NCBI GenBank assembly: GCA_050952845.1 | Contig: JBMNLP010000001.1 | Location: 744,001-808,000 of the forward strand | Direction of reading: 5' to 3' | DNA: 64,000 nucleotides | DNA from: JAGVSV01 sp050952845 | GTDB lineage: Bacteria; Bacillota; Clostridia; Christensenellales; Aristaeellaceae | Part shown: piece by piece, positions 34,178 to 42,989 of the stretch | Numbering within the stretch: position 1 is the stretch's first letter | Layout of the letters: every line of letters begins with the position of its first letter | Translations under genes and position numbers: made by a program | Notes under the pieces: model-generated | Databases searched by the model: none | Told to the model about the DNA's origin: nothing | Seen by the model: the letters and a program-made list of their open reading frames with translations, nothing else

Positions 34178-36331
34178 GTGATTGTGGTGGTAGCTGAGAA
34201 ACCCAGCGTTGCGCGGGACATCGCGCGCGTGCTTCGATGTACGGAGCGCGGCGAAGGGTATCTGTCGGGAAGCGGCTACGCGGTGACCTGGGCGCTGGGA
34301 CATCTGGTGACATTGTGCGAGCCGGACGAAATCGATGAAAAGTATAAGAAGTGGCGCGTGCATGATTTGCCCATCCTGCCGGATGATATTCCGCTGAAGG
34401 TGATTCCGAAAACGAGGAAGCAGTATCAGGTTGTAAAAAAGCTGATCTGCAGCCGGGAAACCGAGCGGATCATCTGCGCGACCGACGCCGGGCGGGAAGG
34501 GGAGCTGATATTCCGCCTGATCTACCGGATGGCGGGCTGCGGCAAGCCGGTGGACCGGCTCTGGATCAGCTCCATGACCGATGCGGCGATCCGGGAGGGG
34601 TTTGATGCGCTGCGCCCGGGCGCTGCCTATGACGGCTTGTATCGCAGCGCGCTGTGCCGCGCCCAGGCGGACTGGCTGGTCGGCATGAACGCAAGCCGGG
34701 CGTTTACGCTGCGGTATGGCGCGCTGCTGAGCGTGGGCCGCGTACAGACGCCGACGCTGGCCATCCTGGCAGCGCGCGCCAGGGAAATCAAAGCCTTTGT
34801 GCCCGAAACCTATTTTACGCTGACCGCTGACTTTGGCGACTATAAGGGCCAATGGTTCAACCCCGCCGACGCCAATGAAAAAGTCAACAACCGGATCAAG
34901 ACGAAGGAAGAAGCCGATGCCATCGCCAAAGCGGTGCGAAAACAGGAGGCGGAGGTGGCCGAGGTCGTCCGCGAGCAGAAGCGGGAGCTGCCGCCCCTGC
35001 TGTATGATTTAACCAGCCTGCAGCAGGACGCCAACAAGCGGTTTGGTTTCACAGCCAGCAGAACGCTGAAAGCCGCGCAGTCGCTTTACGAGAGCAGAAA
35101 GTGCATCACCTACCCCCGCACCGACAGCAGGTACCTGCCGGACGACATGGCGCCCCAGGTGGACAAGGCGGTTCGCGCGCTGCCCGAAGCCTATCGGGCC
35201 ATCGTAGAGGGCATCCAACGGACGGGTGGACAATTGCCCAGCCCCAGGCGCGTGTACGATGCAGGCAAAGTGACCGATCATCACGCCATCATCCCCACGC
35301 CGCAGAAGGTCAACCTGGACGCTTTAAGCGCCGATGAGCGGCAGGTGTACGACCTGGTTGTCCGCCGGTTTCTGGCCGGGTTTTATCCCGCGCACGAGTA
35401 CGAAGCGCTGCGCATCGTCACGGCGGTGTCGGATCACCGCTTCAGGACAACCGGGCGCACGGTGCTGAAGGCGGGCTGGAAGGATGCGTACCCGACAGGC
35501 GATCAGGAGGAAGCGCCGCTGCCCAACGTAAAGCAGGGCGACCGGCGGCTGGTGGAAAGCGCACAGGTGAAAAAAGAAACGACCAAGCCGCCCCCTCAGC
35601 ATACCGAAGCCAGCCTGCTGTCGGCGATGGAGCATGCCGGCCGCAGCGTGGAGGACGAGGAACTGCGGGAAGCCATGAAGGGCAGCGGGCTGGGCACGCC
35701 CGCGACGCGCGCCGCAATCATCGACCGGCTGATCCAGGTTGGGTATGCCGTCAGGCAGGGAAAATCGGTTGCGGCTACCGAAAAGGGCATCAGCCTGATT
35801 GAGGTGGTCCCCGACGAAATCGCCTCCCCGGAGATGACGGCGAAGTGGGAGAAGGCGCTGGATGACATCGCCGCCGGCGGCCAGGGGGCAGCGAGGTTTA
35901 TGGAAGGGATCAGGCGTTTTACCGAATTTATCGTTTCTTTTGCGGAAAAAGAAGGAAAACCCGTTGTGTTCGAGAAAGATACCGGTGGGGCAAAGCGGCG
36001 GGCTGCCCGGCGCCAGCCAGCGGCGCTTGAGGGCGTCATCTGCCCGCTGTGCGGGGCCGGCGTCGTGGAAAACGACAAAGCTTTCGGCTGCGCGGCGTGG
36101 CAGAAAGGATGCGCGTTTACGCTGTGGAAGGACGCGCTGACGCGCAGCAAGGGGCCGGTGCTGAACGCCGCCATCGTTAAAAAGCTGCTCAGCGCCGCCG
36201 AGGTTCAGGGCAGCACGGGGCTGATCCGGCTGCAGGAAGGCATGCTCAGCTTTATACCAAACGGCGAGCGGGTGGCGGCCTGCAGCGTGCCCATCCGCTA
36301 CATCAAAAAAGAAAAGCGGGCAAACCGCTGA
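34178..36331 (+). CDS. topB: DNA topoisomerase III (type IA)
   Basis: A 717-residue type IA topoisomerase that relaxes and decatenates DNA through a single-strand break. TOPRIM domain with VVVAEKPSVARDIA (about 3-16) and TDAGREGELIFR (about 101-112); the active-site Tyr is in CITYPRTDSRYL (about 310-321); GLGTPATRAAII is near 506. The C-terminus has a degenerate zinc-ribbon-like CPLCGAGVVENDKAFGC (about 623-639). GTG 34178 has GGGAGG at 7 bases; the frame is open further upstream without a ribosome site. Many mobile elements carry topB, but the GC-rich composition matches the surrounding chromosome. Confidence 0.95.
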   Translation: MIVVVAEKPSVARDIARVLRCTERGEGYLSGSGYAVTWALGHLVTLCEPDEIDEKYKKWRVHDLPILPDDIPLKVIPKTRKQYQVVKKLICSRETERIICATDAGREGELIFRLIYRMAGCGKPVDRLWISSMTDAAIREGFDALRPGAAYDGLYRSALCRAQADWLVGMNASRAFTLRYGALLSVGRVQTPTLAILAARAREIKAFVPETYFTLTADFGDYKGQWFNPADANEKVNNRIKTKEEADAIAKAVRKQEAEVAEVVREQKRELPPLLYDLTSLQQDANKRFGFTASRTLKAAQSLYESRKCITYPRTDSRYLPDDMAPQVDKAVRALPEAYRAIVEGIQRTGGQLPSPRRVYDAGKVTDHHAIIPTPQKVNLDALSADERQVYDLVVRRFLAGFYPAHEYEALRIVTAVSDHRFRTTGRTVLKAGWKDAYPTGDQEEAPLPNVKQGDRRLVESAQVKKETTKPPPQHTEASLLSAMEHAGRSVEDEELREAMKGSGLGTPATRAAIIDRLIQVGYAVRQGKSVAATEKGISLIEVVPDEIASPEMTAKWEKALDDIAAGGQGAARFMEGIRRFTEFIVSFAEKEGKPVVFEKDTGGAKRRAARRQPAALEGVICPLCGAGVVENDKAFGCAAWQKGCAFTLWKDALTRSKGPVLNAAIVKKLLSAAEVQGSTGLIRLQEGMLSFIPNGERVAACSVPIRYIKKEKRANR

Positions 36332-36354
36332 ATATCAACATAGGAGGGTTGCAT

Positions 36355-37113
36355 ATGGAGCTGGGGGTTCAAAGCTATACGATCAGGGCGTATATGCAAA
36401 ACGAAAAGGACATGGAGAGGTCGCTGAAAAGGGTTTCCGAGATCGGCTACCGGGAAATCCAGCTGTCCGCCATTGGCAAGGTCCCGGCCTCAAAGGTCAG
36501 GGCGCTTTGCGACAAATACCACCTGAAGATCGTGCTGACGCACACCGCGGAAGACAGGTTTCTGTATGACCTGGACGCCGTGCTGGAGGAACACAGGGTG
36601 TATGGCTGCCCCCACATCGGCCTGGGCAGCATGAGCGAACGCTATTGCTCCGAGGAGGGCATCCGGTACTTTGCAGAGGACTTTACCGACGTGGCGAAGA
36701 AGATCAGGGATGCGGGCATGCGGTTTATGTACCACAACCATCACTTTGAGTTCGCCCGGCTGCCCGGCGGCGCCCTGCTGATGGATGCGCTGCTGGCGGC
36801 GATGCCGGCTGATTTAATGGGCGTAACGGCCGACACATACTGGCTGCAGGTAGCCGGCATCGACGTGGTGCAGTGGCTGCGCGGGCATGCAGACCGCCTG
36901 CAGTGCGTCCATCTAAAGGATCTGGAGGTTGTTGGCCGGGAAACGCGCATGGCGCCGGTGCTGGAGGGCAACATCAACTTCCAGGACATCCTCGCCGAAC
37001 TGAAGCAAAACGGGCAGACAAAGCACATCTTAGTTGAGCAGGACACCTGCTATGAGTCGCCCTTTGTCTGCCTGGAGAAAAGCTACCGCAACGTGAAAAA
37101 ACTTGGCTATTGA
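36355..37113 (+). CDS. Sugar phosphate isomerase/epimerase-like TIM barrel (1)
   Basis: A 252-residue xylose-isomerase-like TIM-barrel protein. Expected metal-site residues appear in MYHNHHFEFARL (about 125-136) and in ADTYWLQVAG (about 160-169), CVHLKDLEV (about 183-191) and HILVEQD (about 225-231). It starts at ATG 36355 behind AGGAGGG. The next two genes are Gfo/Idh/MocA oxidoreductases, a common pairing in inositol or rare-sugar breakdown where one enzyme oxidises and the other isomerises the 3-keto product. The true substrate is unknown. Confidence 0.85.
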   Translation: MELGVQSYTIRAYMQNEKDMERSLKRVSEIGYREIQLSAIGKVPASKVRALCDKYHLKIVLTHTAEDRFLYDLDAVLEEHRVYGCPHIGLGSMSERYCSEEGIRYFAEDFTDVAKKIRDAGMRFMYHNHHFEFARLPGGALLMDALLAAMPADLMGVTADTYWLQVAGIDVVQWLRGHADRLQCVHLKDLEVVGRETRMAPVLEGNINFQDILAELKQNGQTKHILVEQDTCYESPFVCLEKSYRNVKKLGY

Positions 37114-37127
37114 AGGGAGAAACGAAC

Positions 37128-38282
37128 ATGAAAAAAGTCAGGCTGGGCATCATCGGATTTGGCAACATGGGAACGGGCCATGCCAAAAACTGGCTCGACG
37201 GCAAAATGCCGGAATTTGAACTGACAGCGGTTGCGGACCGCAAGGAAAGCCGCCTCGAAGCCGCTAAAGAGCCGTTAAAGGACAGCGTGCAGTATTTTGC
37301 CGAGGGCAGCGACCTGATCAGGAGCGACGCCTGCGATGCGGTGCTGATCGCCGTGCCGCACTACCAGCACCCTGAGCTGGCCATCGAGGCGATGGCGCAT
37401 CACAAGCATGTCATGTGCGAGAAGCCGGCCGGTGTCTACACCAAGCAGGTGCGTGAAATGAACGAAGCTGCCGCCAAATCGGACGTCGTGTTTGCGATGA
37501 TGTTCAACCAGCGCACCAACAACCTGTATAAGAAAATGCACGAAATCGTGTCGTCCGGCGAGCTGGGCGCCCTCAAGCGCGTCAACTGGATCGTTACCGA
37601 TTGGTACCGCACGCAGAGCTACTACGATTCCGGCGCCTGGCGCGCCACCTGGGAAGGGGAAGGTGGCGGCGTGCTGCTGAACCAGTGCCCCCATAACCTG
37701 GACCTGCTGCAGTGGATCTGCGGGATGCCGGTCCGGGTGCGCGCCTTCTGCCATGAGGGCAAATGGCACGACATCGAGGTGGAGGACGATGTTACAGCAT
37801 ATATGGAGTTTGAAAACGGGGCTACCGGCGTGTTCATCACCTCCACCGGCGATTCGCCGGGCACCAACCGCTTTGAGGTGCTGGGCGAGATGGGCAAGCT
37901 GGTATGCGACGGCAAGGGGCTGACCTTCTACAAGTTAGACGTTAATGAGCGCGAATTCAACCAAAAGGAAAAGCAGGGCTTTGCTTCGCCCAAACACACC
38001 GTGATCGATATCGAAAGCGACGGCATGACCGAGCAGCATTCTGCGGTGATGAACGCGTTTGCCGCAGCCATCCTCAGGGGTGAGCCGCTGGTTGCCGGCG
38101 GGGAAGAGGGGATCAACGGCCTGATGCTGTCCAACGCCATGCACCTGTCCTCCTGGAAGGGAGAGATGGTCAGCCTGCCGGTGGACGAGGACGAGTATCT
38201 CAACGCCCTGAACGAAAAGAGAAAGACATCATCAGCAAAGGCTGAGCGGAATGTCGTATTTTCAACGGAAGGAAGCTGGTAA
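37128..38282 (+). CDS. Gfo/Idh/MocA-family oxidoreductase (1)
   Basis: A 384-residue NAD(P)-dependent sugar dehydrogenase-like protein. Rossmann fingerprint GIIGFGNMGTGHAKNW (about 7-22), the catalytic-Lys motif MCEKPAGV (about 96-103) and the active-site segment NQCPHNLDLLQWICGMP (about 185-201). It starts 14 bases after the isomerase stop and its own stop is 2 bases before the next oxidoreductase. It is probably one step of a sugar or inositol oxidation route. Confidence 0.9.
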   Translation: MKKVRLGIIGFGNMGTGHAKNWLDGKMPEFELTAVADRKESRLEAAKEPLKDSVQYFAEGSDLIRSDACDAVLIAVPHYQHPELAIEAMAHHKHVMCEKPAGVYTKQVREMNEAAAKSDVVFAMMFNQRTNNLYKKMHEIVSSGELGALKRVNWIVTDWYRTQSYYDSGAWRATWEGEGGGVLLNQCPHNLDLLQWICGMPVRVRAFCHEGKWHDIEVEDDVTAYMEFENGATGVFITSTGDSPGTNRFEVLGEMGKLVCDGKGLTFYKLDVNEREFNQKEKQGFASPKHTVIDIESDGMTEQHSAVMNAFAAAILRGEPLVAGGEEGINGLMLSNAMHLSSWKGEMVSLPVDEDEYLNALNEKRKTSSAKAERNVVFSTEGSW

Positions 38283-38284
38283 TC

Positions 38285-39277
38285 ATGCCTGATACGCTGA
38301 ACGCAGCCATCGTGGGCTGCGGCTCAATCGCATCCGTCCATGCCGCCTTGATCGGCAGCATGGACGGCGTCCGGCTGGCTGCCTGTGCTGACATCGCGGA
38401 GGACAGGGCGGTGCGGCTGGCGGATAAATACAATGCTGCGGCGTACCGTTCCCTGGAGGATATGCTGGCTCATGAAGCCATCGATGTGCTGCACATCTGC
38501 ACCCCGCACGCCCTCCATGTGCCGATGGCGGTGGAAGCGGCGGCGCGCGGCATCAAGGTGTTTACCGAAAAGCCGCCTGTTATATCGCGCGAGCAATGGG
38601 CGCGTTTCTCGGCGCTGAACAGCTCGGTGGGCATTTGTTTTCAGAACCGGTACAACAAAAACATCCGGCACGTCAAGCAGCTGCTGGATACCGGCGCTGT
38701 TGGCCGGGTGACCGGCGCGCGTGCGGTGGTCGCCTGGTACCGGGACGCGCCTTACTATCAAAACAGCGGCTGGCGGGGCACCTGGGCGCTGGAAGGCGGC
38801 GGTGTGCTGATTAACCAGGCTATCCACACCCTGGACCTGTTGGTGATGCTGCTGGGCCCGCACACCGGCGTCGACACCTACATGGCCAACCGGCAGCTGC
38901 AGGGCGTCATCGAGGTGGAGGACACCGTCGATGCGCGGATTGCCTTTGGGGACGCCGTCGGGCTGTTTACCGCCACCAACGCCTACAGCACCAGCGCGCC
39001 TGTGCAGATACGGATCGACTGCGAACAGGCGGCGTTGACCGTGGAGGACAACAGGCTGGCCATCTTCTGGCGGTCGGGCCGGATTGAACGCATTGCGTTT
39101 GAACAGCCCGATGCGCTGGGCAAGGACTATTGGGGTTCCGGCCATGCCGCGTGCATCGCGGACTATTACCGCGCCATGAAACAGAGCGAGCCGGCGCCCA
39201 TCGGCATCCGCGAGGTGGAAGCCACCGTCATGCTGATGCTGGACATGTACGACCAGGGCAGGCGCTGGCTAAAATAA
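38285..39277 (+). CDS. Gfo/Idh/MocA-family oxidoreductase (2)
   Basis: A 330-residue paralogue of the upstream oxidoreductase, with GCGSIASVHAALIG (about 11-24), FTEKPPVI (about 94-101) and NQAIHTLDLLVMLLGP (about 176-191). The short gap and lack of a good ribosome-binding site suggest translational coupling to the preceding gene. Two dehydrogenases in tandem may work on successive or alternative substrates, or form a mixed oligomer. Confidence 0.9.
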   Translation: MPDTLNAAIVGCGSIASVHAALIGSMDGVRLAACADIAEDRAVRLADKYNAAAYRSLEDMLAHEAIDVLHICTPHALHVPMAVEAAARGIKVFTEKPPVISREQWARFSALNSSVGICFQNRYNKNIRHVKQLLDTGAVGRVTGARAVVAWYRDAPYYQNSGWRGTWALEGGGVLINQAIHTLDLLVMLLGPHTGVDTYMANRQLQGVIEVEDTVDARIAFGDAVGLFTATNAYSTSAPVQIRIDCEQAALTVEDNRLAIFWRSGRIERIAFEQPDALGKDYWGSGHAACIADYYRAMKQSEPAPIGIREVEATVMLMLDMYDQGRRWLK

Positions 39278-39301
39278 TGTCGTGCCCTAAAGGCATGGAT
39301 T

Positions 39302-39333
39302 CCATGGGCGGTCAGTTGACTGGCTGCCCATGG
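39302..39333 (+). promoter_or_regulatory. Hairpin after the oxidoreductase operon
   Basis: CCATGGGC and GCCCATGG form an 8-base perfect stem around a second CAGT/ACTG stem. A T-run (TTTTTT) comes only 17 bases later, so termination here is possible but not classical. Confidence 0.45.
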
Positions 39334-39445
39334 TGATGGTTGTTCTGTGCTTTTTTAAGCTGTATATGGTATACTTTTTACAGGCATTCGGTATGCTGCG
39401 GCGGCATCGTCTGTGAAACTGCCTGCAGCGGGAAAGGAAGGACAC

Positions 39446-39787
39446 ATGGCGCGTAAACAGTTTGGCGGGTTTGGCAGCGGCGGCAACATGCAGCAGCTGA
39501 TGCGGCAAGCCCAAAAAATGCAGGAGGACCTGGTCAAAGCCCAGGAAGAGCTCGACCTGATGGAGTATGAGGCGACGTCCGGTGGCGGCATGGTGCAGTG
39601 CAAGGTGAACGGCAAAAGGGAGATCGTCTCCCTGACCATCAAGCCCGAGGCGGTGGACCCCGACGACGTGGAGATGCTGCAGGACCTGGTGACGGCTGCG
39701 GTGAATGAGGCGCTCCGCAAGGGGGAGGACAACAGGGAGAAGACGCTGGGAGCGCTGGCGCCCGGCGGCATGGGCGGCATGTTCTGA
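39446..39787 (+). CDS. ybaB: YbaB/EbfC nucleoid-associated protein
   Basis: A 113-residue small DNA-binding protein of the YbaB/EbfC family, dimeric tweezer fold. The Gly-rich start (FGGFGSGGN) precedes MQQLMRQAQKMQEDLVKAQE (about 15-34), VQCKVNGKREIVSLTIKPEA (about 50-69) and VTAAVNEALRK (about 81-91). The end is again Gly/Met-rich. ATG 39446 has AAGGA spacing. It is followed 1 base later by recR, the conserved dnaX-ybaB-recR neighbourhood, but dnaX is absent here. Confidence 0.93.
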   Translation: MARKQFGGFGSGGNMQQLMRQAQKMQEDLVKAQEELDLMEYEATSGGGMVQCKVNGKREIVSLTIKPEAVDPDDVEMLQDLVTAAVNEALRKGEDNREKTLGALAPGGMGGMF

Positions 39788-39788
39788 C

Positions 39789-40391
39789 ATGAGCGCACAG
39801 CACAGTGGGCCCATCGACGCCATGGCGGCTGAGCTGGCCAAGCTGCCCGGCATCGGGCGGAAAACGGCGCAGCGCCTGGCGTATCATATCGTTTCGCTGC
39901 CCGAATCCCAGGTGCAGGCGCTGGCTAAGGCGCTGTGGGAGGGCAGGAAGAACATCCGCTTCTGCAGCGAATGCGGCAACTATACCAGCGGGGAATTGTG
40001 CGCTGTCTGTGCCGACAGCAACCGCAGCATGGACCAGCTGTGCGTCGTTAAGGACCCCCGGGATGTGGCGGCGATGGAGCGGATGCACGATTACCACGGG
40101 CGCTACCATGTGCTGCACGGCGTGCTGTCGCCGATGGACGGCGTGGGGCCGGAGGACATCCGCATCAGAGAGCTGCTGGCCAGGCTGTCAGGCGGCGACG
40201 TGCAGGAGGTCATCGTGGCAACCAACCCTGACATTGAGGGTGAGGCGACTGCCGCCTACCTGGCGCGGCTGATCAAGCCCCTGGGCGTCAGGGTGACCCG
40301 CATTGCCCACGGCATCCCGGTGGGCAGCGCGCTGGAGTATGCCGACGAGGTCACCCTGGCCAAGGCGATGGAAGGCAGGCGCGAGCTGTAG
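39789..40391 (+). CDS. recR: Recombination mediator RecR
   Basis: A 200-residue RecFOR-pathway protein that helps load RecA at single-strand gaps. It has the N-terminal HhH motif (AELAKLPGIGRKTAQRLAYH, about 14-33), a zinc-finger-type cluster CSECGNY...CAVC (about 58-73), a TOPRIM region (LCVVKDPRDVAAME, about 84-97) and the Walker-like C-terminal IAHGIPVGSALEYADEVTL (about 171-189). Length is standard. It starts 1 base after ybaB. Confidence 0.95.
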   Translation: MSAQHSGPIDAMAAELAKLPGIGRKTAQRLAYHIVSLPESQVQALAKALWEGRKNIRFCSECGNYTSGELCAVCADSNRSMDQLCVVKDPRDVAAMERMHDYHGRYHVLHGVLSPMDGVGPEDIRIRELLARLSGGDVQEVIVATNPDIEGEATAAYLARLIKPLGVRVTRIAHGIPVGSALEYADEVTLAKAMEGRREL

Positions 40392-40451
40392 TGCGTCATT
40401 TCCTGTATGGCATGAGGAGTTCCGGTAAGACGGCCCTGTGGAGGGCATCCC

Positions 40452-41837
40452 ATGCGGGATAGCGCAGGCTTCTTCCTGCCGACCGGTGTGCTGGAGTTGG
40501 CGGCAGCCGGGCTGCTGGTGGCAGCAGTTGTGATGCTGGCTGTGTTGCTGGTAAAGCTGTCGGCTGCGAACAGGCGCCAGAACGCGCTGCAGGCGCAGAC
40601 CGAGGAAACCCTCGCCAACTATTTCGAGCAGATGCTCAGGGAAGCCGAGGGGCGCCAGGTCAGCCGCGAGCAGCACAGCCAGACCGTTGCGCTGGACAGG
40701 CTGCGCGAGTCGGACCAGAATGATTCGCAGCGAATCGACGCCCTGGGTTTGCGGCTGGACCGCCTGGGCAGTGTGCAGGACGAGCGGCTCCGCCACATCG
40801 CCGGTGTGCTCAACGAACGGCTGACCGCCAACGACGAAAAGGTGGAGCGGATGCGGGACACGCTGTTCAGCACCATGAGCCGCATGCAGGCGGATAATGC
40901 CGCCAAGTTAGAGGAAATGCGGAAAACCGTCGATGAAAACCTGCACAACACGCTGAACAAAAGGCTGGGAGAGAGCTTTTCCCTGGTGAACGAGCGGCTG
41001 GAGCAGGTGTACAAGGGCCTGGGCGAGATGCAGTCGTTGGCGCACGGAGTGGGCGACCTCAAGCGCGTGCTGACCAACATCAAAACCCGCGGCATCTGGG
41101 GCGAGGTGCAGCTGGGCGCCATGCTGGACGACATGCTGACAAAGCAGCAGTATATTGAAAACGCTGCCGTCAAACCCGGGACGCAGGAGCGGGTGGAGTA
41201 TGCTATCCGGCTGCCCGGCCGCAGGGAGGACGGCGACGTGCTGTTGCCCATCGACGCGAAATTTCCTGTCGATCCCTATGAGCGGCTCGTGTCGGCGATG
41301 GATGAAGGCGACAAAGCGCTTGTCGATGCCGCCAGAACGGCGCTGGCCGCGGCGATCAGAAAGGAAGCGGCCCGCATCCGGGACAAGTATATCGCGCCGC
41401 CCTATACGACCGATTTTGCCATCCTCTACCTGCCCACCGAAGGGCTGTACGCCGAGGCGCTGAGAACCGGCGGGCTGGCGGAATCCCTCCAGCGGGACAT
41501 GCGGGTCGTGCTGTCGGGGCCTACGACGCTGGCTGCCCTGATCAACAGCCTGCAGATGGGGTTCAGAACGCTGGCCATCGAGCAGCGCTCTGGCGAGGTG
41601 TGGCAGCTGCTGGGCGCCGTGAAGGCGGAGTTTGCCTCCTTTGCCGACCTGCTCGCCAAAACGCAGCAGCGTCTCCGGCAAGCCAGCGACAGCATCGAAA
41701 GCGCCGCGCGCAAGACGCGCACTATCCGCAGCAAGCTCAATGCGGTGGAGCTGCTGGACGCGCCGGCATACAGCCTGCCGGATGAAGCAGGGGAAGAGCC
41801 CATGGACGATCAGGAAGGAGAAACGGACAGTGAGTAA
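40452..41837 (+). CDS. rmuC: DNA recombination protein RmuC
   Basis: A 461-residue RmuC-family protein. An N-terminal membrane helix (ELAAAGLLVAAVVMLAVLLV, about 14-33) is followed by a long coiled coil (about 35-170) and the conserved RmuC nuclease-like domain: GIWGEVQLGAMLDDML (about 216-231), PIDAKFPVDPYERL (about 274-287), TDFAILYLPTEGLYAEAL (about 321-338) and LSGPTTLAALINSLQMGF (about 355-372). It is thought to limit inversions at short repeats. The stop overlaps the start of the next gene. Confidence 0.93.
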   Translation: MRDSAGFFLPTGVLELAAAGLLVAAVVMLAVLLVKLSAANRRQNALQAQTEETLANYFEQMLREAEGRQVSREQHSQTVALDRLRESDQNDSQRIDALGLRLDRLGSVQDERLRHIAGVLNERLTANDEKVERMRDTLFSTMSRMQADNAAKLEEMRKTVDENLHNTLNKRLGESFSLVNERLEQVYKGLGEMQSLAHGVGDLKRVLTNIKTRGIWGEVQLGAMLDDMLTKQQYIENAAVKPGTQERVEYAIRLPGRREDGDVLLPIDAKFPVDPYERLVSAMDEGDKALVDAARTALAAAIRKEAARIRDKYIAPPYTTDFAILYLPTEGLYAEALRTGGLAESLQRDMRVVLSGPTTLAALINSLQMGFRTLAIEQRSGEVWQLLGAVKAEFASFADLLAKTQQRLRQASDSIESAARKTRTIRSKLNAVELLDAPAYSLPDEAGEEPMDDQEGETDSE

Positions 41838-42219
41838 CAGCAAAGGAACGCCAACCTACAGGTTTGCCCACAACAACATCAACGTCGTCGACATCGACAG
41901 GGCGGTGGCCTTCTACGAGCAGGCGCTGGGCCTTGAAGTGGTCAACCGCCGGGACAGCGAGGGCTTTACGCTGGTATTTATGGGCGACGGACACAGCCAG
42001 CACAAGCTGGAACTGACCTGGCTGAAGGATTTCGACAAGCCCAGGTATGACTTAGGCGACAATGAAAGCCACCTGTGCTTCACGGTGGACGACTACGACG
42101 CGTCGTTTGCCAGGCACCGGGAGATGGACTGCATCTGCTACGTCAACGAAGCGATGGGCTTGTACTTCATCGAGGATCCGGACGGCTATTGGATCGAGAT
42201 CGTCCCGGCCAAGCGGTGA
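41830..42219 (+). CDS. VOC-family protein (glyoxalase I-like)
   Basis: A 129-residue vicinal-oxygen-chelate fold protein, a single pair of beta-alpha-beta-beta-beta units. Metal-ligand candidates are His in FAHNNINVVDIDRAVAFYEQ (about 11-30), Glu in KLELTW (about 56-61), His in ESHLCFTVDDY (about 78-88) and Glu in FIEDPDGYWIEIV (about 113-125). It resembles lactoylglutathione lyases (GloA), but in a Bacillota member the substrate may be another thiol adduct. GTG 41830 overlaps the end of rmuC and has AAGGAG at 9 bases. Confidence 0.85.
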   Translation: MSNSKGTPTYRFAHNNINVVDIDRAVAFYEQALGLEVVNRRDSEGFTLVFMGDGHSQHKLELTWLKDFDKPRYDLGDNESHLCFTVDDYDASFARHREMDCICYVNEAMGLYFIEDPDGYWIEIVPAKR

Positions 42220-42233
42220 GCGCGCAGCCGGGC

Positions 42234-42989
42234 ATGCGCCTGCAGAAGTATCTGGCGCTGTGCGGGGTAGCCAGCAGAAGGCGCGCCGAGGCGATGATTG
42301 CCCAGGGCGATGTGCAGGTAAACGGCATCACCGTGCGCGAAATGGGGGTTCTGGTAGCGGAAGGCGACGTTGTCAGCGTGCGCGGCGAAACAGTCCGGCC
42401 TGAAACCGAGCTGCGCTACGTGCTATACTATAAGCCCATCGGCGAAGTCACCACCGTGGACGACCCCCAGGGGCGGGCTACCGTCATGGACCATTTCAGG
42501 GATTTCCCTGTGCGCATCTATCCTGTGGGCCGGCTGGACTATGACAGCGAAGGGCTGCTGCTCTTAACCAACGACGGCGCGCTGACCCAGCGGCTGACGC
42601 ACCCCAGGTATGAGGTGGAAAAAGCCTACATCGCGCGGGTGTCCAACGAGCTGTCGCAGCAGGCCATGCTGCAGCTGCGCCGCGGCGTGGTGCTGGACGG
42701 GCGGCGCACAGCGCCGGCCAAGGTGCGCATCCTGCGCCGGGACGCTTTTTCGACCGATATCCACATCGTCGTCCATGAAGGCCGAAACAGGCAGATCAGG
42801 CGTATGGTGGAGGCGGTGGGGCATCAGGTGGTCAGGCTGAAGCGCGTGGGGTATGGCCCCGTCAGGCTGGGCGCCATGGAGCGCGGTCAGTGGCGCGACC
42901 TGTCTGTGCAAGAAGTGGAGGCGCTGAAAAAAGCAGCGATACAACCGCCTTCGGGCGTAAACAATCATCAAGAGGAGGAACCAACATGA
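42234..42989 (+). CDS. Ribosomal pseudouridine synthase (RluB/RsuA family)
   Basis: A 251-residue enzyme isomerising uridine in rRNA. It has an N-terminal S4 RNA-binding domain (MRLQKYLALCGVASRRRAEA, about 1-20) and the catalytic RsuA core with VGRLDYDSEGLLLLTNDG (Asp nucleophile, about 99-116), RLTHPRYEVEKAY (about 121-133) and EGRNRQIRRM (about 183-192). ATG 42234 begins at the expected family N-terminus; GTG 42216, overlapping the VOC stop, is an alternative. It overlaps the next gene's start by 4 bases. Confidence 0.92.
   Translation: MRLQKYLALCGVASRRRAEAMIAQGDVQVNGITVREMGVLVAEGDVVSVRGETVRPETELRYVLYYKPIGEVTTVDDPQGRATVMDHFRDFPVRIYPVGRLDYDSEGLLLLTNDGALTQRLTHPRYEVEKAYIARVSNELSQQAMLQLRRGVVLDGRRTAPAKVRILRRDAFSTDIHIVVHEGRNRQIRRMVEAVGHQVVRLKRVGYGPVRLGAMERGQWRDLSVQEVEALKKAAIQPPSGVNNHQEEEPT

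Noticed and set aside
39370..39375. TATACT as -10 box of the ybaB operon
   Set aside because: No acceptable -35 box at 16-18 bases upstream, so not listed as a promoter.
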